DNA of 64,000 nt from Moheibacter stercoris (GTDB lineage: Bacteria; Bacteroidota; Bacteroidia; Flavobacteriales; Weeksellaceae), in contig NZ_JBEPMO010000002.1 of assembly GCF_040545805.1 (NCBI RefSeq), positions 124,001-188,000 of the forward strand, given 5' to 3'. Positions within the stretch are counted from its first letter, which is position 1. Every line of letters begins with the position of its first letter. The notes beneath the pieces are model-generated. The model did not search any database, was not told where the DNA came from, and saw nothing but the letters and a program-made list of their open reading frames with translations. A program made the translations under genes and the position numbers. This document shows positions 25,044 to 35,219 of the stretch, in pieces.

Positions 25044-25805
25044 ATGAAATACGCTGTTTGTCAAGTAAGTGTTGCGCCTTTGAGAGCTGACCAATCAGAT
25101 CGTTCTGAAATGGTTAGCCAAATTCTTTTTGGTGAAAAAGTAGAAATCCTTGACAAAAAGAATAATTGGATTAAAATCAAAGCCGACTATGACGACTACG
25201 AAGGTTGGGCAGATTTTAAACATTTCCTGGTCATTTCTGATGTTGAGTTTCAAACGATGAATTCTCTTCACTATGCTTCGGAAGGTTTCAACTTGGCGAT
25301 CGATGAAGATATGCCGTTAACCTTACCGATTGCTTCGGTTTTACCCAATTTAGAAAATGGGAAAATAAAATTCGGAACCAAAGAAATGGACTATTTAGGC
25401 GAATTTCAAACAGGAAAATTCACCAAAGAGTCTATCCCCAATTTAGCCTTTCAATACTTGAATACACCTTATTTATGGGGAGGGAAATCCGTTTTTGGAA
25501 TTGATTGTTCGGGTTTTGTGCAACAAGTCTATAAATTTTGTGGTTACAAATTACCAAGAGATGCCTATCAACAAGCAGAATTAGGAGAAGCCTTAAGTTT
25601 TATTGAAGAAGCCGAACCAGGAGATTTAGCCTTCTTTGACAATTCAGATGGAAAAATCATCCATGTGGGAATTATTTTGGAAGGAAATAAAATCATTCAT
25701 GCTCACGGAAAAGTAAGAATTGACCCAATTGATATCACGGGAATTTTTAACAGAGATTTACAAAACTATTCACATAAATTAAGAGTCATTAAGAAAATTC
25801 TATAA
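25044..25805 (+). CDS. NlpC/P60 peptidoglycan endopeptidase with SH3 domains
   Basis: 253 residues. N-terminal SH3-like region (about 1-60, GWADF-type ending), a second linker/SH3 region, and a C-terminal NlpC/P60 domain with C155 in GIDCSGF, H207 in IIHVGIIL and H219 in IIHAHGK, the expected Cys-His-His triad. Such enzymes cleave D-Glu-mDAP bonds in stem peptides. No signal peptide or lipobox is visible at the N-terminus (MKYAVCQVSVAPLR), so it may act on internalised muropeptides in the cytoplasm, as known for YkfC-type enzymes. Confidence 0.92.
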   Translation: MKYAVCQVSVAPLRADQSDRSEMVSQILFGEKVEILDKKNNWIKIKADYDDYEGWADFKHFLVISDVEFQTMNSLHYASEGFNLAIDEDMPLTLPIASVLPNLENGKIKFGTKEMDYLGEFQTGKFTKESIPNLAFQYLNTPYLWGGKSVFGIDCSGFVQQVYKFCGYKLPRDAYQQAELGEALSFIEEAEPGDLAFFDNSDGKIIHVGIILEGNKIIHAHGKVRIDPIDITGIFNRDLQNYSHKLRVIKKIL

Positions 25806-25922
25806 TACTGTTTTTCATTAATTTATGTATTTAAAATTGGTTTGGGAGACAAATTGTGAATAAATAATTATTTTTTTCCAAAAAAGACAATTTTTCCCTT
25901 CCTAAACTCGTTATAAATTATC

Positions 25923-25930
25923 TATTTTTG
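25923..25930 (+). promoter_or_regulatory. Candidate -7 element of the mreBCD-PBP2-rodA operon
   Basis: TATTTTTG followed by CA, exact TAnnTTTG, giving a leader of about 30 nucleotides before mreB. The only such match in the 162-base gap. Confidence 0.5.
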
Positions 25931-25967
25931 CATTCTCTTACCAATCAAATAAAGTTTTAGATTTTAA

Positions 25968-26993
25968 ATGAAGTTATTTAATTTTTTCACGCAAGAAGTT
26001 GCGATCGATCTTGGGACAGCCAATACTCTTATCATACATAACAACAAGGTAGTTGTGGACAGCCCGTCCATCGTTGCCATTGACCGCAGAACCAACAAAG
26101 TAATTGCTGTTGGGGAAAAAGCGAAACATATGCAAGGTAAAACGCATGACGATATCAAAACGATTCGCCCGTTGAAAGATGGTGTAATCGCAGATTTCGA
26201 AGCGTCTGAATATATGATCCGTGAATTCATCAAACAAATTCCGGGTATCAAAGGAAAATTCTTTTCTCCTTCTTTACGAATTGTTATTTGTATCCCTTCA
26301 GGAATTACAGAAGTTGAGAAACGCGCTGTAAAAGATTCGGCTGCTCACGTGAACGCAAAAGATGTTCGATTGATTTACGAACCAATGGCGGCTGCAATTG
26401 GAGTTGGAATCGATGTTCAATTACCAAAAGGAAACATGATCATCGATATAGGAGGTGGAACCTCTGAAATCGCGGTTCTTGCATTAGGTGGAATTGTTTG
26501 TGACAAATCTGTGAAAATTGCTGGTGATGTTTTCACCAATGATATTGCGTATTATTTGAGAAGTCACCACAACTTATACATTGGAGAAAGAACGGCAGAA
26601 CGTGTGAAAATTGAAGTAGGTGCTGCCATTGAAGATCTAGAACATGAACCAGAAGATATGGCGGTTCAAGGACGTGATTTGATTACTGGGAAACCAAAAG
26701 AAATCACAGTCAACTACAAAGAAATTGCACGTGCTTTGGATAAATCCATTTTACGTATCGAAGATGCAGTAATGGAAACTTTATCTCAAACTCCACCAGA
26801 ATTAGCAGCAGATATCTACAACACCGGAATTTACATGGCCGGAGGTGGTTCTATGCTTCGCGGATTGGATCAACGTATTTCCAAAAAAACAGGATTACCT
26901 GTATTTTTAGCAGACGATCCTTTGAGAGCGGTAGTTCGTGGAACAGGTATTGCCTTGAAAAACATTGATAAGTTTACCTTCTTAATGAAATAA
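25968..26993 (+). CDS. mreB: Rod-shape actin homologue MreB
   Basis: Cytoskeletal ATPase that organises lateral wall synthesis beneath the inner membrane. 341 residues; phosphate-1 loop VAIDLGTANTLI at about 11-22, phosphate-2 IIDIGGGTSEIAV, adenosine motif MAGGGSMLRGLD. N-terminal KLFNFFTQEV is a short amphipathic segment as in membrane-binding MreB. First gene of the elongasome operon, eight bases before mreC. Confidence 0.98.
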   Translation: MKLFNFFTQEVAIDLGTANTLIIHNNKVVVDSPSIVAIDRRTNKVIAVGEKAKHMQGKTHDDIKTIRPLKDGVIADFEASEYMIREFIKQIPGIKGKFFSPSLRIVICIPSGITEVEKRAVKDSAAHVNAKDVRLIYEPMAAAIGVGIDVQLPKGNMIIDIGGGTSEIAVLALGGIVCDKSVKIAGDVFTNDIAYYLRSHHNLYIGERTAERVKIEVGAAIEDLEHEPEDMAVQGRDLITGKPKEITVNYKEIARALDKSILRIEDAVMETLSQTPPELAADIYNTGIYMAGGGSMLRGLDQRISKKTGLPVFLADDPLRAVVRGTGIALKNIDKFTFLMK

Positions 26994-27001
26994 TTCTCGG
27001 T

Positions 27002-27859
27002 ATGCAATTCATCCTTAATCCCATTATCAAGAATGGATTGTTTTTGTTTTATATCGTACTTTCCTTGTTGGCTTTTTTGTTCACCTTTCGACAAAAGGTT
27101 TACCATAAATCGGTCATGGACAAAACAAGCACACAACTAAGTGGATATATTGACAAACGCATTTCCAACGCGACACAATTTTTTCAATTGAAGGATAATA
27201 ACCGTGAATTGCAAACTGAAAATGCTCAATTAAGAACCGAAATAGAAAAATTAAAAGGCCAATTTTCTGCAAGAGATACTGTTCGTGGTCCAATCAGCAA
27301 CGTAGCTTTTCATCAAACCTACCGTTTTCTTCCGGTTGAAATTATCAACAATTCTGTGCGTAATTCACATAATTATTTGACCTTGAACAAAGGAAGCAAA
27401 GATGGAATCAAAAAAGGAATGGCTGTCATTTCAAATAATGGTGTAATCGGCTATGTATCCAATGTGTCTGATAATTATGCTCGTGTTATGTCAACCTTGA
27501 ATAAAAACACACGCACCACAGCTCAAATTAAAAATAACCAATACTTTGGTACTATTCATTGGGATGGAAAAGATCCTCGATACGTTCACCTAATGGAGAT
27601 TCCAAAATACATAGAAGTCAACAAAGGTGATACGATTGAAACCGATGGGAAATCGTCAACAGCTCCAGGTGGAATTATGATTGGAACCGTTGTCAATTCC
27701 AAGATCGATGAAGTTTCAGGAGAATTGGATGTATTGGTACAATTGAAAGAAGATTTCTCAAGATTACGCTATGCACAAGTAGTTATCAATTTGGAGAAAA
27801 AACAAATAGAAGAAGTAGAAACCGACGATAAAACATTAGAAGAAAATGCTCAACCTTAG
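27002..27859 (+). CDS. mreC: Rod-shape determining protein MreC
   Basis: Bitopic periplasmic scaffold linking MreB to the RodA-PBP2 synthase. 285 residues: membrane segment at about 11-29, coiled coil about 58-85 (NRELQTENAQLRTEIEKLKG), then two beta barrels including TLNKGSKDGIKKGMAVIS and GVIGYVSNVS. Overlaps mreD by 14 bases. Confidence 0.95.
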   Translation: MQFILNPIIKNGLFLFYIVLSLLAFLFTFRQKVYHKSVMDKTSTQLSGYIDKRISNATQFFQLKDNNRELQTENAQLRTEIEKLKGQFSARDTVRGPISNVAFHQTYRFLPVEIINNSVRNSHNYLTLNKGSKDGIKKGMAVISNNGVIGYVSNVSDNYARVMSTLNKNTRTTAQIKNNQYFGTIHWDGKDPRYVHLMEIPKYIEVNKGDTIETDGKSSTAPGGIMIGTVVNSKIDEVSGELDVLVQLKEDFSRLRYAQVVINLEKKQIEEVETDDKTLEENAQP

Positions 27860-28361
27860 GTTTTTAATCAATATCGTCCTGATTGCCTTTTTGGTCATGC
27901 TGCAGGTTTTCATCTTCAGTAAAATGACCTTTAACCATATTGCGACTCCTTTTATTTACATCCTTTTCATTTTATTGTATCCGCCACAAAGAAATCGCTA
28001 TTTGTTGTTATTTCTTTGTTTCCTTTTGGGATTGGGAGTTGATATATTTGAAAATACGGGAGGAATTCATGCATTTGCAAGTATCACCATTGGGTTTTTA
28101 AGCAAACACATCATCCCTATGGTTTCGGGAACTAAATTCTTTGAAATTGAAGAATTTAGATTTTCTGATTTTGGTGTTGGACAATGGATTGTGTATTCGA
28201 TTCTGATGGTATTCATCCACCACTTTATTTTATTTTTCATTGAAAGTTTATCCTTCCAAAATTTTGGAGGAGTTATGCTAAGGACCGTTTATAGTTCTAT
28301 TTACACGCTCATTTTTGTATTTTTCTATTTAATTTTGTTTAGAAAGAAGGCGGAGCGATGA
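27846..28361 (+). CDS. mreD: Rod-shape determining protein MreD
   Basis: 171-residue inner-membrane protein with about five to six hydrophobic segments; sequence conservation is low as usual for MreD, so the call rests on topology, length and position between mreC and the PBP2 gene. Overlaps the PBP2 start by four bases (ATGA). Confidence 0.9.
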   Translation: MLNLRFLINIVLIAFLVMLQVFIFSKMTFNHIATPFIYILFILLYPPQRNRYLLLFLCFLLGLGVDIFENTGGIHAFASITIGFLSKHIIPMVSGTKFFEIEEFRFSDFGVGQWIVYSILMVFIHHFILFFIESLSFQNFGGVMLRTVYSSIYTLIFVFFYLILFRKKAER

Positions 28362-30286
28362 GGAAGATCTATATTATCAATTTTTTTGTAGTGTTGGTAA
28401 TAGCACTCTTTGTTTGGCGATTGTTTTTCTTACAACTTTCTACCGATCGCTACAAACTAAACGCCATCAATACATCGATCAAACAAGAAATCATATTTCC
28501 CAATCGGGGTGATATTTTGGATCGAAATGGAAAATTATTGGTAAGTACTTCTGCGAGCTACGAATTGGATGTTATTCCGGGTTTGATCAAAGAAGAATTT
28601 GATACAACGGCTTTCTGTAGCATGGCTGGAATTACCAAGGACTATTTTAAAGCAAGATTGAATTCGATTCGAAATGAAAAACATTTCCGTCCGCTATCGC
28701 CTTATCCATTAATTAAAAATATTTCCAGAGAAAATTACGCGCGTATTCAGGAGCAATTGTATCTCTATCCTGCCATGACGATTGTCAAACGTCCGGAACG
28801 AAAATACATGGTTCATTCGGCTGGAAACATTTTGGGTTACATCAACGAAGCAAACGAAGCCTATATCAAAACCGACTCTACCTATTACAAACCAGGAGAT
28901 TTGGTTGGAATTGCGGGTGTTGAAAAATCTTACGAAAAAGATTTACGCGGTGTCAAAGGAGTAAAAAATTATGTTGCAGACCGATTGATGAAATCTGTTG
29001 GACCTTATGAAGACGGAAAATATGATGTAGCAGCCAAAAGCGGAAAAACCATCACCCTAACGATAGACTATGAATTGCAACAATATGCAGAGCAATTATT
29101 GAAAAACAAACGCGGTGCAATTGTAGCATTGGATCCTAAAACAGGTGAAATTTTAGCCATGGCTTCTGCTCCTACGGTTGATCCTAATTTGTATTTGAAT
29201 TCCAAAACCCGAAATGCCATTTTACGCGATACGGTTTCGATGATGAATTATGATCGTGCAACCCAAGGTACTTATCCGCCTGGTTCCCCATTCAAAATGA
29301 TGACGGCTTTGGCCGGATTGCAAATGGGAACCATGACAGCAGACTCTACCCGTTTTTCTTGTAAACATGGATTTCGTTATGGTCGTATGAAAATCGCTTG
29401 TCATTGTGGTCAATATTATCACCCAATTGCGGTTCGTTTAGCGATTGCAAAATCATGTAATAATTTCTTTTCAGAAGCCTATCGTGATATCGTGAACAAA
29501 TATCCTGGAAAGCCAGACAAAGGCGTGGACGAATGGAAAGAAATTATGAATAGTTTTGGATTGGGCGTTTACTTGAACAATGATTTGGCTGTTGGAAGTT
29601 CAGGTTTGATTCCATCTGGAAACTTTTATAACAAACGTTTTGGGGAAGGAAAATGGACTCCTTACCAAATGATTTTTAACGCAATTGGACAAGGTGACAT
29701 CACCACAACTCCATTACAAATGGCCAATTTCACAGCTGCCATTGCCAACAAAGGACATTTTTACACACCGCATATTGTCAAGGAAATTGATGGACAACCC
29801 AATAATGACCCAAGATTTAGAAAGCCTAAAAAAACATTGGTTGAACCTCGTCATTTTGTTCCGATTTTAGAAGGAATGGAACAAGTGTTCACATTGGGAA
29901 CAGCAAGAGCATTTCGTACGAGTGCATTTACCCAAGCGGGGAAAACTGGAACAGCGCAGAATCCACATGGACAAGACCACTCCTTGTTTACGTTGATTGC
30001 ACCTGTGGAAGATCCTAAAATTGTGGTGGCTGTAATTGTTGAAAACGGATATTGGGGAGCTCGTTGGGCAGCGCCAATGTCAACTTTGATTGCTGAAAAG
30101 TATTTGACCGATACCATCGAACGGAAAAGCATGGAACAACGCATGATCAATTCGAGTTTGGAAGGTGAATACAGAAAACAATGGATTGAATATTTAAAGA
30201 AAAAAGGTTGGTACGTAGAACCACCTAAGTCGGATAGTTTAAAAACAGAAAACCTTGAACCAAAGCAGATCGCTAAGAGGAATTGA
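28358..30286 (+). CDS. mrdA: Elongation class B penicillin-binding protein PBP2
   Basis: Transpeptidase of the elongasome, working with RodA. 642 residues: membrane anchor about 5-26, dimerisation domain, then S310-P-F-K313, S366-C-N368 and KTGTAQN motifs. Between the first two motifs lies a Cys/His-rich loop (C335, C348-H-C350), comparable in place to the zinc-binding site described in E. coli PBP2; this comparison is inference. No PASTA domain, unlike the FtsI at 7529. The rodA start lies 32 bases inside its end. Confidence 0.96.
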   Translation: MRKIYIINFFVVLVIALFVWRLFFLQLSTDRYKLNAINTSIKQEIIFPNRGDILDRNGKLLVSTSASYELDVIPGLIKEEFDTTAFCSMAGITKDYFKARLNSIRNEKHFRPLSPYPLIKNISRENYARIQEQLYLYPAMTIVKRPERKYMVHSAGNILGYINEANEAYIKTDSTYYKPGDLVGIAGVEKSYEKDLRGVKGVKNYVADRLMKSVGPYEDGKYDVAAKSGKTITLTIDYELQQYAEQLLKNKRGAIVALDPKTGEILAMASAPTVDPNLYLNSKTRNAILRDTVSMMNYDRATQGTYPPGSPFKMMTALAGLQMGTMTADSTRFSCKHGFRYGRMKIACHCGQYYHPIAVRLAIAKSCNNFFSEAYRDIVNKYPGKPDKGVDEWKEIMNSFGLGVYLNNDLAVGSSGLIPSGNFYNKRFGEGKWTPYQMIFNAIGQGDITTTPLQMANFTAAIANKGHFYTPHIVKEIDGQPNNDPRFRKPKKTLVEPRHFVPILEGMEQVFTLGTARAFRTSAFTQAGKTGTAQNPHGQDHSLFTLIAPVEDPKIVVAVIVENGYWGARWAAPMSTLIAEKYLTDTIERKSMEQRMINSSLEGEYRKQWIEYLKKKGWYVEPPKSDSLKTENLEPKQIAKRN

Positions 30287-31784
30287 TTGGGTAACCATCA
30301 TCATGTGTTTAATGCTCATAGCCTTTGGGATTATGAACATTTACAGCGTGGATCCAGACAAAGGAATCAAGCAATTGATTTTCTTCGGACTTAGCTTTTT
30401 CTTAATTTTTGGGTTGATTTCGGTTTCTTCTATTACCTCCAACTTTTTTGAAGTCTATAGTCCGTTTCTCTACATGGGAGCGGTGCTCATGCTCGTTGGA
30501 GTACTCATATTTGGACGGGAAATCAACGGTGCAAAGGCTTGGTTCGATTTTGGTTTTGTCAGTTTCCAACCGGCCGAAATTGGAAAACTCGGCACAGGAT
30601 TATTGCTCGCCAATTTCATCAGTTCACCATCTATTGAAATGAATTCAAAACGAACCATCATCATCGCTTTTGGGATTATTGGAATACCTGTAGCTTTGAT
30701 TTTACTACAGCCCGATTTAGGTTCTGTATTGGTTTTCAGCGCCTTTATCATCGCTCTTTATCGTGAAGGATTTTCAGGTTGGTATATTTTGGTACCAGTC
30801 ATTGGAGGAGTTTTGTTTTTATCTTCCATCAGTTTTCCACCCTACTATGTTCTCACAGCAATCGGATTTATAACAGCAGTCATTTCTCTTTTCGTGATTG
30901 CCTTTACCTACAATCGAAAACTATTAAAGACCGTAATGGGTGTCCAATTAGGTTTGATTCTCTATTTTATCATCTTGTTTATTTTGGTCTTTTTCTTTCC
31001 ATCAATGGGAGCGATTGAAGACGAAACTTCCAAACAATTCGTTACCCAAGAAATCTTAGAATTCAATGTGTTTTTCTATGGATTAATTGGATTATTGTTG
31101 GCAATCATTTCTTGCATTTCGATTTCTTATTTCATCTTAAAAGACAATTCTGAATCTGCTTATAAAATGTTGAGTTCGGAATTTGCCACCAATCAATCCT
31201 ACGAAACAGGTATTATAACTGCCGTACTATTTATGATGATTACAGGAATCTCTTTGTTTTCTTCCATAATTTACACCAAATTACCAAAGCACCAACAAGA
31301 ACGAATCATGGTGTTGTTTGAGGGAGAAAAGAAATACCGAGATACGTCGGGCTATAATTTATTGTATTCCAAAACTGCGATTGGATCTGGAGACTTTTTT
31401 GGAAAAGGTTATATGCAAGGAACAGTCAAAATGGGAAAATTCGTACCTGAACAATCTACCGATTATATTTTTTGTACCGTTGGGGAAGAATGGGGATTTT
31501 TGGGAAGTTCCATCTTGGTTATTTTCTATGGATTATTCATCCTAAGAATCTATCGACTGGCTGAAAATCAACGAAGTGTTTTTTCACGTTTTTTTGGCTA
31601 TTCTGTCGCTACCATCTTTTTACTCCATTATTTCATCAACATCGCAATGGTTATGGGATTATTCCCAACCGTAGGGATTCCACTACCATTTTTCAGTTAT
31701 GGAGGAAGTTCTTTATGGGCTTTTATTACCTTGATTACGATTTTCTTGATCTTGAATTACAAGGACAAACAAAGTTTAATTTAG
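30255..31784 (+). CDS. rodA: Lateral-wall peptidoglycan glycosyltransferase RodA
   Basis: SEDS glycosyltransferase of the elongasome. The start is TTG at 30255, within the end of PBP2; it yields MNQSRSLRGIDWVTIIMCLM, and RGIDW is the usual SEDS beginning, whereas the next Met is inside the first membrane helix. 509 residues, about 120 longer than E. coli RodA, because of a loop-plus-helices insertion in the middle (about 190-320). C-terminal GLFPTVGIPLPFFSYGGSS is the SEDS signature. Confidence 0.96.
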   Translation: MNQSRSLRGIDWVTIIMCLMLIAFGIMNIYSVDPDKGIKQLIFFGLSFFLIFGLISVSSITSNFFEVYSPFLYMGAVLMLVGVLIFGREINGAKAWFDFGFVSFQPAEIGKLGTGLLLANFISSPSIEMNSKRTIIIAFGIIGIPVALILLQPDLGSVLVFSAFIIALYREGFSGWYILVPVIGGVLFLSSISFPPYYVLTAIGFITAVISLFVIAFTYNRKLLKTVMGVQLGLILYFIILFILVFFFPSMGAIEDETSKQFVTQEILEFNVFFYGLIGLLLAIISCISISYFILKDNSESAYKMLSSEFATNQSYETGIITAVLFMMITGISLFSSIIYTKLPKHQQERIMVLFEGEKKYRDTSGYNLLYSKTAIGSGDFFGKGYMQGTVKMGKFVPEQSTDYIFCTVGEEWGFLGSSILVIFYGLFILRIYRLAENQRSVFSRFFGYSVATIFLLHYFINIAMVMGLFPTVGIPLPFFSYGGSSLWAFITLITIFLILNYKDKQSLI

Positions 31785-31833
31785 AAGCTAGAATATTTTA
31801 AACTTCTCTAGAAGATTTTGTACATTAGATTCA

Positions 31834-33150
31834 ATGTATTTGAAATCTAACTTACTCCTTCTTACGTTCATCATATGTTGCAATTTCGTATTTGCACAGA
31901 ATTTCGATTTATTTCATCACAAAAAGAAAATCACGTTCAATTTTAAACACGTAGGCGGTCTTGTTATTGTCCCTGTTTCCATCAATGGTTCGCCTCCTAT
32001 GAATTTTGTTTTGGATACGGGTTCGGCTTATACCGTCATCACCAATCTGGATGCGATCAATCATTTCAATTTAAAAAAAGGTAAGTCCATTACCATATCA
32101 GGTTTAGGGAAAGATAAAACGCAATTGGAAGCCTATTTATCCTATTCCAACGATATTGAAATCGATGATGCTCACTCTTCTTCTGTGAATATTGTATTGC
32201 TTTACGAAAAAGGCTTTGATCTAGGAACTCGTTTTGGGCTGCCCATTTTTGGGATTATCGGCTATGAATTTTTGAAAGATTTTGTGGTCGAAATTAATTA
32301 CACAAAAGATCGAATAACGCTCTACAAACATGACCATTTTTATGCTAAAAAGAATTTGACCAAGTTTCATGAAATTCCCTTGATGATTCGTCAAAACAAA
32401 CCTTATATAACCTTGGAAACTGAAATTGACCAAACAAAAATTCCATTGCAATTATTGATTGACACAGGAAGTTGGGAGTCTTTGTGGCTTTTTGAAAAAC
32501 CTCACGAAAACATACAAGTACCCGAAAATTATGTAGAAGATTATTTAGGATATGGACTCAATGGTGAAATTCATGGGAAGCGTTCACGAATGGAAAAACT
32601 ATGGATTGGCCCTTATGAAATAAAAAATTTAACGACTTCTTATCCTGATAGTCTATCGGTTTCTCAAGTCAGTCGAAATGATCGAAATGGAACAATCGGT
32701 TCAGAAATTTTGCAACGATTTACGACCATTTGCGATTTAGGAAATCGGAAATTATTTCTTCGTAAAAACAGCAAATTCAACGAAGCATTTCATTATAATT
32801 TAGCAGGTTTGGAATTGTATCAACCCTTTCCAGAATTGCCGTATTTGGAAGTTAGTTATGTGAGAGAAAATTCCCCAGCATACGAAGCTGGACTACGAAA
32901 AGGATATTCCATCAAATCGATTAACAAGAAGAAAATCAGCATATTCAACAATCATCCGCATTCTCCATCCAATCAAGTCTCGAAAATCGAAGAATTTCGT
33001 CAAATAACCCATCAAAATGAGACCATTTCCCTTCCAGAAATCATTCAATTGTTCAAAACCAAAGAAGGCCAATTGATTGAAATTGTCTACACAAAAGAGG
33101 GAAGTATGGTAGAACATAGCACAGAATTTCGTTTAAAAAAAGCCATTTAG
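31834..33150 (+). CDS. Bilobal retropepsin-like aspartyl protease with PDZ domain
   Basis: 438 residues, exported (signal peptide about 1-21, ending FAQ). Two aspartyl-protease lobes in one chain: DTGSAYT at 61-67 and DTGSWES at 210-216, each with the D-T-G catalytic triad, followed by a PDZ-like domain (about 345-430, with SPAYEAGLRKGYSIKSINKK). Two catalytic aspartates in a single polypeptide could make the active site without dimerisation. Substrate unknown. Located after rodA with a 49-base gap. Confidence 0.88.
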   Translation: MYLKSNLLLLTFIICCNFVFAQNFDLFHHKKKITFNFKHVGGLVIVPVSINGSPPMNFVLDTGSAYTVITNLDAINHFNLKKGKSITISGLGKDKTQLEAYLSYSNDIEIDDAHSSSVNIVLLYEKGFDLGTRFGLPIFGIIGYEFLKDFVVEINYTKDRITLYKHDHFYAKKNLTKFHEIPLMIRQNKPYITLETEIDQTKIPLQLLIDTGSWESLWLFEKPHENIQVPENYVEDYLGYGLNGEIHGKRSRMEKLWIGPYEIKNLTTSYPDSLSVSQVSRNDRNGTIGSEILQRFTTICDLGNRKLFLRKNSKFNEAFHYNLAGLELYQPFPELPYLEVSYVRENSPAYEAGLRKGYSIKSINKKKISIFNNHPHSPSNQVSKIEEFRQITHQNETISLPEIIQLFKTKEGQLIEIVYTKEGSMVEHSTEFRLKKAI

Positions 33151-33201
33151 ACGAGTATAGATTTTACACTTCATCTGAATATTTCTAACTTGCAGCAGAA
33201 T

Positions 33202-33639
33202 ATGAAAGAAGATAAACAACGCAAATACGATATTGCCTATCTGAAAATGGCCATTGAATGGGGAAAACTTTCTCATTGTGAACGCAAGCAAGTTGGAGCT
33301 ATCATAGTCAAGGATCGGATGATTATTTCAGATGGATACAATGGTACACCGACAGGATTTGAAAATCCTTGCGAAGATGAAGAAGGTTACACCAAATGGT
33401 ACGTTTTGCATGCCGAAGCCAATGCTATTTTAAAAGTTGCTTCCTCTACCCAATCCTGCCGTGGAGCAACCTTGTACATTTCTCTTTCACCTTGTAAAGA
33501 ATGTAGCAAACTCATTCACCAAGCAGGAATTACACGAGTGGTTTATTCGCAAGAGTACAAAGATAATTCTGGTATAGACTTTTTGAAGAAAGCCGACGTT
33601 AGTATTGAATATATTTCCGAAGCAGAACTATTTTCATGA
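33202..33639 (+). CDS. Deoxycytidylate deaminase (ComEB/dCMP deaminase family)
   Basis: Zinc enzyme converting dCMP to dUMP for thymidylate synthesis. 145 residues from the ATG at 33202 (the TTG 12 bases earlier is less likely). Zinc and proton-shuttle motif H70-A-E72 and P-C98-K-E-C101 are intact; NGTPTGFENPCE is the typical nucleotide-binding loop. Overlaps the S41 protease by four bases. Confidence 0.95.
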   Translation: MKEDKQRKYDIAYLKMAIEWGKLSHCERKQVGAIIVKDRMIISDGYNGTPTGFENPCEDEEGYTKWYVLHAEANAILKVASSTQSCRGATLYISLSPCKECSKLIHQAGITRVVYSQEYKDNSGIDFLKKADVSIEYISEAELFS

Positions 33640-35219
33640 GAACATTCCTCAAAATACTAAATGCTATTTTCATTGCACTAATCCTGATGATAATTGGATT
33701 TATGCTAGGCAGAAAGTATGACATTGCCTTAGATGAAAATGATAATTTAGTGGGATTGGAATACAGTGCCAACGAACAAAAAATCAGGCGATTGGTTTCT
33801 TTAATTGACAATCAATACATGGAAGATGTCAATACCGATAGTTTGGTCGACAATGTCATTAACAATATTTTGGGGCAACTAGATCCGCATAGCTCTTATC
33901 TGAGCAAAGAATTGTTGCAAAATGTTACCCAACAAATGACGGGTAATTTCAAAGGAATTGGAATTCAAGTTCGGAAAATCAATGATACATTGACCATAAC
34001 CCAGGTTTTGGAACAAAGTCCTAATTATGGCAATTTATTCATTGGAGACAAAATTTTAAAAATTGACAGTCTCAATATTTTGGGATGGAGTTCAGAAAAT
34101 GCACAAGCCATTTTCAAAGAAAAAGATATCGACAATATTCAATTAACCGTTTTTAGAGAAAACCAAGTCCAAGTGGTTGACGCAAAAAAAGGAGATGTTC
34201 CCGTTCCAAGTGTGGTTGCTTCCTTGAAAATAAACCAAGATATTGGGTATATCAAACTGGTTCGATTTGCTGAAAAATCAGCAGATGAGATGCATGAAGC
34301 TTTGAAAGATCTCAACGAAGAAGGAATGAAAACGCTTATCTTGGATTTACGAGGAAATCCAGGAGGAATTATGTCGGTAGCAGAAAAAATTGCCGATGAA
34401 TTCCTGACAAAAAATGAACTCATTGTTTATACCCAAGACAAAGATGAAAAACGAAAATACATTTACGCAACCAATAAAGGTTTATTTGAAAAAGGGAAAG
34501 TCTATGTGTTAATCGATGAAGGTTCTGCTTCTTCAAGTGAAATTGTTGCAGGTGCTTTGCAAGAATACGGTCGAGCAACCATTGTAGGAAGACGTTCGTT
34601 TGGGAAAGGATTGGTTCAACGCGAAATCAATTTGGGTGATGGTACAAGAGTAAGATTGACCGTTGCGCATTATTATACTCCTTCGGGAAGATCAATTCAA
34701 CGACCATATGAAGAAGGAAACAAAGCTTATTCAGAGGAATTGTATCGACGTGTAAAAAGCGGTGAATTGCATTACAAAGACAGCATCAAAATCAACAAAG
34801 ATTTGGAATACAAAACGCCTTCTGGAAAAATTGTCTATGGTGGCGGAGGAATTATTCCCGATGAATTTGTTTCGGTGGACACTATGCAATTGAAAGGTTG
34901 GGTGCTTCAAAATGCCTATTCAGAATCCAATCAAAATTTCTTTTTCAAGAAAATCATGGAAAACCGATACAATCCAATTTTCTTCTCGCAAAAATTATTT
35001 TTGGACTATTATGATGTAACCCCTATTTATGAAGAATATTTGGGTGTTCTGGGAATTTTGGAGGAACGCCTTTCTGAAGAGGAAATTCAACTGATGAAGA
35101 ATTTTATCAAATCTTCCATAGCCGAAGAATTATTTGGCGTCAATGCATTGTATACTGTTTGGTGGCAAGAAGATTCCATGATACAAAGAGTATTGGAACT
35201 TGAAAATATTCCAAATTAA
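33636..35219 (+). CDS. ctpA: C-terminal processing protease CtpA type (S41)
   Basis: 527 residues: membrane anchor or uncleaved signal at about 5-24, PDZ domain about 95-180, catalytic domain with DEGSASSSE (nucleophile Ser299) and SFGKG (Lys324), the S41 Ser/Lys dyad, and a C-terminal helical tail. Its shorter architecture differs from the Prc-type enzyme at 14823. Directly abutted by xerD (stop 35219, ATG 35220). Confidence 0.95.
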   Translation: MRTFLKILNAIFIALILMIIGFMLGRKYDIALDENDNLVGLEYSANEQKIRRLVSLIDNQYMEDVNTDSLVDNVINNILGQLDPHSSYLSKELLQNVTQQMTGNFKGIGIQVRKINDTLTITQVLEQSPNYGNLFIGDKILKIDSLNILGWSSENAQAIFKEKDIDNIQLTVFRENQVQVVDAKKGDVPVPSVVASLKINQDIGYIKLVRFAEKSADEMHEALKDLNEEGMKTLILDLRGNPGGIMSVAEKIADEFLTKNELIVYTQDKDEKRKYIYATNKGLFEKGKVYVLIDEGSASSSEIVAGALQEYGRATIVGRRSFGKGLVQREINLGDGTRVRLTVAHYYTPSGRSIQRPYEEGNKAYSEELYRRVKSGELHYKDSIKINKDLEYKTPSGKIVYGGGGIIPDEFVSVDTMQLKGWVLQNAYSESNQNFFFKKIMENRYNPIFFSQKLFLDYYDVTPIYEEYLGVLGILEERLSEEEIQLMKNFIKSSIAEELFGVNALYTVWWQEDSMIQRVLELENIPN

